From Candidatus Puniceispirillum sp. (GTDB taxonomy: Bacteria > Pseudomonadota > Alphaproteobacteria > Puniceispirillales > Puniceispirillaceae), in contig JABJBD010000091.1 in NCBI GenBank assembly GCA_018668795.1, positions 1 to 18,218 on the forward strand: a DNA stretch of 18,218 nt. Direction: 5' to 3'. How positions within the stretch are numbered: position 1 is the stretch's first letter; every line of letters starts with the position of its first letter. Shown here piece after piece: positions 13,517 to 18,218 of the stretch. A model generated the notes under the pieces. The model was given only the letters and a program-made list of their open reading frames with translations. It did no database searches and had not been told where the DNA came from. A program made the translations under genes and the position numbers.

Positions 13517-15178
13517 TTACCCTGTGCGGCTAGCGCCGTCAAACATCTGCACACGATAGATAAGCATTATTACCGATTGCCCCTTGGACATATTGATCCC
13601 GCTGACTTGAATCGGGGTCTCCAGCTTCAGCCCCAGTGCTTTGGTGGTTTCCAGAAACACATCATGTTCACGGCTTTCGACAAGCGCAACACCACCTGAC
13701 GCTTCATCAAGGAAAAACGCAGCTTCGCGGCCATTCAAAAGCAACAGATCCTTGCCAAGTAAAAACACCAATGACGGCTCGTGATAACCAGCCGCCGCTA
13801 TGGCTTGTGGCCGTGCGGGCATCTGGTCAATAACCTTGGTAATCGCTGTTGATAGATGAATACGTTGCAAGGATGGTAACAAACCACCAATAGCAAAAAT
13901 GTTAAACGCCATCGCTGCTGCCAGCGTGATGCCAAGCGGACGCATAGTCTGCGTTAGAATCCATTGCAGGCCAAACCAGCTTGCACATGCCGCCGCCATC
14001 GCACCAAGTCCGGCAAAGGCAAACGCCATAACGCTATCATTACCGCCGTAATTCATTGCACTCCATATTAACAGCATCGCAAAAACCACAGCCACAAGCA
14101 GGCATAGAAACTCAAATGCCGTGATGACATAGCGTGCCAGTTTGGTCGTTGGCAGGGCTGTGCGGATGCCAACGACGCAGAGCAATGCCAAAGCTGGCAA
14201 TACTGGCAATGGATAATGCGGTAATTTGGTCGGCGTCAGCTCAATGACCAGCCAGAACGGTACCAGCCATGCTAGCAGGAATCGTGCTTCGCTATTGGCA
14301 AGAATCTGTCGAAAGCTGAGGAGCGCGCGTGGCAATAACAAACAAGCTGGCCATAGCAGAATGACAAGCAAAGCCAGATACGTTCCTGGCGGAGCACCAT
14401 GCGATTCCTGACCTGATTGAACTTTAGCCAGAAAATCACCCTTTATCGCAATATCCAGAAATGCCCCATCGGTTGCCAGGCTGACCAGAATGGCCCAGGG
14501 CAGAACAAGCATCGCCACAATTGCAAAACCTGACAATAATCGTAAAGGGCGCAGTAACCCAAGATCACGATGCCAGATCATCAATGTCGCTGTTGTTAAA
14601 ATCGCCAGTAATGGCGCAATCGGTCCTTTGACCAGAATCGCCAGCCCCATAATCACCCAGAATGCCAGAAACGCCGATCGAGGCGGTGTTGTGCCAGCAA
14701 GATAGGCGCGATAGATCATCAATAGTGACAATTGCTGCCATACGCATAACCCCATCAGCAAGGCATCAGTTTTGGCAAGATGCGCCTCGGCAAATACGAC
14801 AAGGCTGGTGCCAAGAAACGCTGTCCCTATTAAGGCTAATCGTGGTTGATATAACAAAAGCCCCGCACGATAGGTACCCACCAGCGCCAGCAAAAGCCCA
14901 AACAAACTGGGTAACCTATATACCGCTATATCGTCTTGGCCGAACAATTGTGCACTGATTGATTGAAGCCAGTAAATACCAACAGGCTTTTTGGCGCGTA
15001 GCTCATCTTGAAAGCGCACCGTTATGAAATCACCACTTTCAACCATCTGTTTGCTGGCTTGTGCAAAACGCGACTCATCTCGATCCATAGGCGGCACCAG
15101 CTGATGCCCAACCAGAACAAATATGGTCAACAGCCCAAGAAGCAGATATAGAATCGAACGGTGTGAGATAAGGGACAA
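13517..15178 (-). CDS. ArnT/PMT-like polytopic glycosyltransferase (GT-C fold)
   Basis: Inner-membrane glycosyltransferase of 553 aa, the ArnT size, expected to transfer a sugar from a polyprenyl-phosphate carrier to a periplasmic lipid or protein. An N-terminal membrane helix (9-28) leads to the first periplasmic loop VPPMDRDESRFAQASKQM with the GT-C Asp32/Asp34/Glu35 cluster. It continues with KKPVGIYWLQ (63-72) and the second loop EAHLAKTDALL, all ArnT-family features. About ten further hydrophobic segments follow, then a soluble C-terminal part from about residue 450. The start is TTG, supported by AAAGGA 7 bases upstream (complement of 15186-15191). It is the first gene of the operon with the GT2 and LAB_N genes. 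Lipid A is the likeliest acceptor by analogy with ArnT, FlmK and Rgt enzymes, but protein or other glycans are possible. Confidence 0.87.
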   Translation of the reverse strand: MSLISHRSILYLLLGLLTIFVLVGHQLVPPMDRDESRFAQASKQMVESGDFITVRFQDELRAKKPVGIYWLQSISAQLFGQDDIAVYRLPSLFGLLLALVGTYRAGLLLYQPRLALIGTAFLGTSLVVFAEAHLAKTDALLMGLCVWQQLSLLMIYRAYLAGTTPPRSAFLAFWVIMGLAILVKGPIAPLLAILTTATLMIWHRDLGLLRPLRLLSGFAIVAMLVLPWAILVSLATDGAFLDIAIKGDFLAKVQSGQESHGAPPGTYLALLVILLWPACLLLPRALLSFRQILANSEARFLLAWLVPFWLVIELTPTKLPHYPLPVLPALALLCVVGIRTALPTTKLARYVITAFEFLCLLVAVVFAMLLIWSAMNYGGNDSVMAFAFAGLGAMAAACASWFGLQWILTQTMRPLGITLAAAMAFNIFAIGGLLPSLQRIHLSTAITKVIDQMPARPQAIAAAGYHEPSLVFLLGKDLLLLNGREAAFFLDEASGGVALVESREHDVFLETTKALGLKLETPIQVSGINMSKGQSVIMLIYRVQMFDGASRTG

Positions 15179-15235
15179 ACCCGTTTCCTTTGCGCATCCA
15201 CGCTACCAGTTAAGACGCGTTCATAGGTTTAGGCA

Positions 15236-15249
15236 ATTTACCAGTAAAT
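15236..15249. promoter_or_regulatory. Palindrome ATTTACCAGTAAAT in the divergent intergenic region (possible operator)
   Basis: Perfect 6-base arms around a 2-base centre, between the ArnT-like gene and the MATE transporter (gap 15179-15384). This size and symmetry suit a dimeric regulator. No convincing sigma70 promoter can be placed beside it, so the role is only a suggestion. The rest of the gap is AT-rich and shows nothing else I can name. Confidence 0.25.
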
Positions 15250-15384
15250 GAACAGCCCTGATCGCAACTAAGAGAATACCGATTGTGAAAATGACTTCAT
15301 CATAAATCAAAATCGCAGTACCTTAAATCCTAACGATTGACACTCTATTGCCTATTATCAGCCGTTCCCCGGAAAGCCACCTTC

Positions 15385-16746
15385 ATGTCCTGCACCACCA
15401 ATGACCCTATCGCCCAAACCAGATGGCGGCATATATGGTCTCTATCATGGCCTATTTTTCTTGCCAATATAACGGTGCCGCTTGTCGGTGCGGTTGATGC
15501 GGCGATGATGGGACGGCTTGACAATGTGGCCTATGTTGGCGGGGTAGGGCTTGGTGCTTTGATTTTCAATTTCATCTATTTCGGCTTTGGTTTCTTGCGT
15601 ATGGGCACGACCGGACTTGTCGCCCAGGCGCATGGCCGCAATCTGTCTGACGAGATTGTTAATTTACTGGCACGGGGTTTGTTTCTGGCTTTCTCGATTG
15701 GCATCATACTGATTCTGGCTATGCCGATGATTAAATGGATCGCTGTTCTCAGCTTTGCTGGCAGTCCTGACGTCGAAGCCTTGATGGTATCATATCTCAA
15801 TGTTCGGCTTTTTGCGGTGCCTGCTGCGCTGGCCAATACGGTTCTGATCGGATGCCTGTTTGGCCGTCAGAACATGCGGCTATGTATGACGCATCTGCTT
15901 ATCGTCAATGTGATAAATTTGATTCTCAATATTGGCTTTGTCCTTGGTCTTGGTATGGATGTTGAAGGCGTCGCACTGGCATCGGTAATTGCCCAATGGA
16001 CAGGCTTTATTGTGACATTCAGCCTGATGAAATGGCAGTGGGGCAAGATGCTGGATGGCTTTATCACCTATCTATTCACTGGCTTATTGACCGGCACCTC
16101 CCGCTGGTTTCAATGGACTGCTTTTGGTGATTTCTTCCGACTTGGACGTGATATTTTTATCCGCACAATGCTGTTACTGGCATGCGAGGCAATCCTTTTG
16201 AATCAGGGCGCACAACTTGGTGATCTTGAACTGGCCGCTTGTCATCTGATGATGGTGATTTTTACCATGATCGCTTTTGGCCTTGATGGGTTTGCCCATG
16301 CTGCCGAAGCGCTAGTTGGCGCGGCTATTGGCCAGAATGATCGCGCCATGCTTGATCGGACGATTTTGCGCACCAATAGTCTGGCTGTCCTGACGGCTAT
16401 CCTGATTGCGCTCGTGATCTGGCTTGGTCGCGATATCATCATCGGCTTGCTGACGCAGCAAGATGATCTTTTTGCACTGACCGCGGCAAACTGGATGTGG
16501 ATTGTCCTGATCGCACCGGCCTCATGTCTTGCTTTTCAGCTTGATGGTATTTTCATAGGGGCAACACGCGCCAGTGAAATGCGGAATGCGATGATAATAT
16601 CGTCGATATTGTTTGTTTTGCTGATCTGGGGGTTGCGTGGATATGGCATTGGTGGGCTGATGGGTGCCTTTACTATCTATCTTGCCTTGCGCGGCCTCAC
16701 GCTTTGGCTTTATCTTGGGCGCGTCCGCAAATTGGCGGATAATTAA
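15385..16746 (+). CDS. MATE-family efflux transporter, DinF type
   Basis: Inner-membrane antiporter of 453 aa that would export drugs, metabolites or toxic compounds using a sodium or proton gradient. The N-terminal half has the DinF-type motifs ANITVPLVGAVDAAMMGRL and FGFLRMGTTGLVAQAHGR. About twelve hydrophobic segments are spread over the whole length, and the second half repeats the fold (FGLDGFAHAAEALVGAAIG). A TTG at 15337 keeps the frame open for 16 more codons, but the ATG at 15385 has GGAAAG (15371-15376) 8 bases upstream and starts just before the first conserved residues. The aminopeptidase gene follows after 20 bases. Substrate unknown. Confidence 0.9.
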   Translation: MSCTTNDPIAQTRWRHIWSLSWPIFLANITVPLVGAVDAAMMGRLDNVAYVGGVGLGALIFNFIYFGFGFLRMGTTGLVAQAHGRNLSDEIVNLLARGLFLAFSIGIILILAMPMIKWIAVLSFAGSPDVEALMVSYLNVRLFAVPAALANTVLIGCLFGRQNMRLCMTHLLIVNVINLILNIGFVLGLGMDVEGVALASVIAQWTGFIVTFSLMKWQWGKMLDGFITYLFTGLLTGTSRWFQWTAFGDFFRLGRDIFIRTMLLLACEAILLNQGAQLGDLELAACHLMMVIFTMIAFGLDGFAHAAEALVGAAIGQNDRAMLDRTILRTNSLAVLTAILIALVIWLGRDIIIGLLTQQDDLFALTAANWMWIVLIAPASCLAFQLDGIFIGATRASEMRNAMIISSILFVLLIWGLRGYGIGGLMGAFTIYLALRGLTLWLYLGRVRKLADN

Positions 16747-16766
16747 CTGAACAACGGAACAAACTC

Positions 16767-18173
16767 ATGGCTGATACATATCATAACGCAACCGATTTTG
16801 GCCTGATTGAACTGGCATCTGCACCTAACAACGTCTTACCATTACATTTGCTCACAACCGAAGCGTGGCAGGCATGGTATAAAGCGGCCGCCAATAATCA
16901 CCAACGCTGGATTGACGCACAGGGATTTGAACCAAAGCCAGGCCGCGCTATAACCTTGCCAGGCCATAATGGAACACTCGATGGTGCGGTCGCTATCATC
17001 AGTACCAAACCAATCTGGGACGCCGCCATGATCGCCAACGGTTTGCCCGTGCAGACATGGCAGATCGATAACGATTCCGCAGACACGGCCTGTGACGACA
17101 GCTTTGTGCTTGGCTGGGCGTTGGCACATTACCGTTATGTGACCTATCGCGACAAACCAGCGTCAGCGCGGGCATCGCTCATGCTTCCTGCTAAAACAGA
17201 TATATCACGCATTCTGGGACTTGCCAGTGGTATCTATCTTGGTCGTGACATGATTAATATGCCGCCAAATAAGATGAATCCGGCAGGCCTTGAAGATACA
17301 GCGCGGCGTCTGGCCACAACCTATAAAGCCAAGATCGATGTTATTTCGGGTGCTAAATTGGCATCCGACTTTCCAGCTATTGATTGTGTTGGTAGGGCGG
17401 CTGAATGCCCACCACGCTTGATTGACATGCGCTGGGGCAAAAGCGGACCAAAGATCACCTTGATTGGCAAAGGCATCACCTTTGATTCTGGCGGTCTTGA
17501 TCTCAAGCCCTCCAAAGCCATGGAGATGATGAAAAAGGATATGGGCGGCAGTGCCATCGCGCTTGGCCTAGCCAATGCGTTGATGCATGCCAATGTCCCG
17601 ATCCAGCTTCGTGTACTTGTGCCTGCCGCCGAAAATGCCGTCTCTGATCGTGCGATGCGGCCGCTTGATGTGATCGACACGCGCGCTGAATTAAAAGTCG
17701 AAATTGGAAATACCGATGCCGAGGGCCGTCTGGTGTTGGCCGACGCCATCACTTATGCGCGTGAGGACGAGCCCGACTTCATGATTGATTTTGCAACTTT
17801 GACTGGCGCGGCACGCGTTGCTCTTGGCACCGAATTACCTGCGCTTTTTGCCAATGATGATACTGTTGCCCGTTCGATCATTGAGGCCAGCAACAAAGCA
17901 CAAGACCCTCTGTGGCAATTGCCTTTATTCAATGATTATGACCGCTATCTGGATGCAGGTTACGCCGCCATGTCCAGCACCGGTGCTAGTGGCTATGGCG
18001 GCGCGATTACCGCCGCGCTATTTCTGCGCCGCTTTGCTGGAACTGACACTAACTGGGCGCATATTGATGTGATGGCATGGAATCTGTCTGCGCGTCCGGG
18101 CCGACCGAAAGGCGGCGAAGTCATGAGCTTGCGCGCCTTGTTCGACTATATTGACGGCCTTGCCCATATCTAG
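16767..18173 (+). CDS. Leucyl aminopeptidase family protein (peptidase M17)
   Basis: Cytoplasmic two-metal aminopeptidase of 468 aa. The catalytic set of E. coli PepA is present with matching spacing: Lys235 and Asp240 in GKGITFDSGG, Lys247, Asp258 in MKKDMGG, and Asp317, Glu319 and Arg321 in NTDAEGRLVLADA. RDMINMPPNKMNP (160-172) is the linker motif before the catalytic domain. The N-terminal domain (1-155) is diverged and lacks the DNA-binding features of E. coli PepA, as usual for the alphaproteobacterial PepB-like subgroup, so a regulatory role is unlikely. It is probably cotranscribed with the MATE gene. It would release N-terminal residues during peptide turnover. Confidence 0.95.
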   Translation: MADTYHNATDFGLIELASAPNNVLPLHLLTTEAWQAWYKAAANNHQRWIDAQGFEPKPGRAITLPGHNGTLDGAVAIISTKPIWDAAMIANGLPVQTWQIDNDSADTACDDSFVLGWALAHYRYVTYRDKPASARASLMLPAKTDISRILGLASGIYLGRDMINMPPNKMNPAGLEDTARRLATTYKAKIDVISGAKLASDFPAIDCVGRAAECPPRLIDMRWGKSGPKITLIGKGITFDSGGLDLKPSKAMEMMKKDMGGSAIALGLANALMHANVPIQLRVLVPAAENAVSDRAMRPLDVIDTRAELKVEIGNTDAEGRLVLADAITYAREDEPDFMIDFATLTGAARVALGTELPALFANDDTVARSIIEASNKAQDPLWQLPLFNDYDRYLDAGYAAMSSTGASGYGGAITAALFLRRFAGTDTNWAHIDVMAWNLSARPGRPKGGEVMSLRALFDYIDGLAHI

Positions 18174-18197
18174 GCCACTTTAATCACAGTGCCCTAG
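18170..18197. terminator. Imperfect palindrome at convergent gene ends (possible bidirectional terminator)
   Basis: ctaggccact (18170-18179) and agtgccctag (18188-18197) pair over 10 positions with one C-C mismatch around an 8-base loop. The left arm contains the aminopeptidase TAG and the right arm a TAG for the other strand. It has no T-run, so termination strength is uncertain. Confidence 0.35.
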
Positions 18198-18218
18198 TAG
18201 CCACGATCCCAATCAACC
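18194..18218 (-). CDS. Possible C-terminal end of a convergent gene (partial)
   Basis: On the minus strand the last seven complete codons before a TAG read VDWDRGY and the frame runs off the right edge. The only support is the open frame, its position just beyond a palindrome, and a plausible protein ending. Seven codons can stay open by chance, so this is weak. No family can be assigned. Confidence 0.3.

Noticed and set aside
13187..13699. Plus-strand open frame of 170 codons across the GT2/ArnT-like junction
   Set aside because: It is antisense to two well-supported genes and shows no recognisable motif.
15337..15359. TTGACA followed by TATTAT upstream of the MATE gene as a promoter
   Set aside because: The boxes are only about 11 bases apart, far from the 16-18 needed, although each looks good alone.
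1..18218. CRISPR array, transposase, phage genes, toxin-antitoxin or defence system
   Set aside because: I found no regularly spaced repeats, no recognisable transposase or phage proteins and no defence-type domains among the supported genes; the EVE protein alone is not evidence of a restriction system.

Overview
The window reads as part of a free-living alphaproteobacterial chromosome. The best evidence is the heme operon hemC-hemD-mic60-hemY, because a bacterial Mic60/mitofilin gene beside hemY is an alphaproteobacterial trait. A divergent tsaD-gpsA pair and a Rhodobacter-type smo/mtl polyol operon fit the same picture. Moderate G+C, gene content and gene style resemble marine SAR116-type bacteria (Puniceispirillum-like). 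That genus-level placement is inference from memory, not a search result.

Region 1 (1-5135, plus strand) is a polyol uptake and oxidation operon in the order seen in Rhodobacter sphaeroides: the last codons of a periplasmic binding protein (smoE-like), a GC-rich intergenic hairpin, two permeases (smoF, smoG), the ATPase (smoK), sorbitol dehydrogenase (smoS) and mannitol 2-dehydrogenase (mtlK). The genes are tightly packed or overlapping. Together they import sorbitol/mannitol and oxidise them to fructose. No regulator or sugar kinase is present in the window.

Region 2 (5136-5361) holds a minus-strand tRNA-Thr(CGU) with its own sigma70-like promoter, plus small repeats. It separates the polyol operon from the housekeeping block.

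Region 3 (5362-9756, minus strand) is hemC-hemD-mic60-hemY: two successive tetrapyrrole enzymes, then two membrane-anchored proteins, with translationally coupled junctions from hemD onward. Diverging from it (9803-12308, plus strand) are tsaD (tRNA t6A synthesis), gpsA (glycerol-3-phosphate for phospholipids) and an EVE-domain gene.

Region 4 (12312-15178, minus strand) is a three-gene envelope-glycan module: an ArnT/PMT-like polytopic glycosyltransferase, a DPM1/ArnC-like polyprenyl-phosphate glycosyltransferase and a small LAB_N-domain membrane protein. It probably decorates lipid A or another envelope lipid with a sugar carried on undecaprenyl phosphate.

Region 5 (15385-18173, plus strand) has a DinF-type MATE transporter followed by an M17 leucyl aminopeptidase. 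An imperfect palindrome then faces what may be the last codons of a convergent gene. I see no CRISPR, phage, transposon or toxin-antitoxin system. The least explained parts are the lipid-glycosylation trio, the LapB-like metal ribbon on HemY, and the tRNA-Thr neighbourhood.
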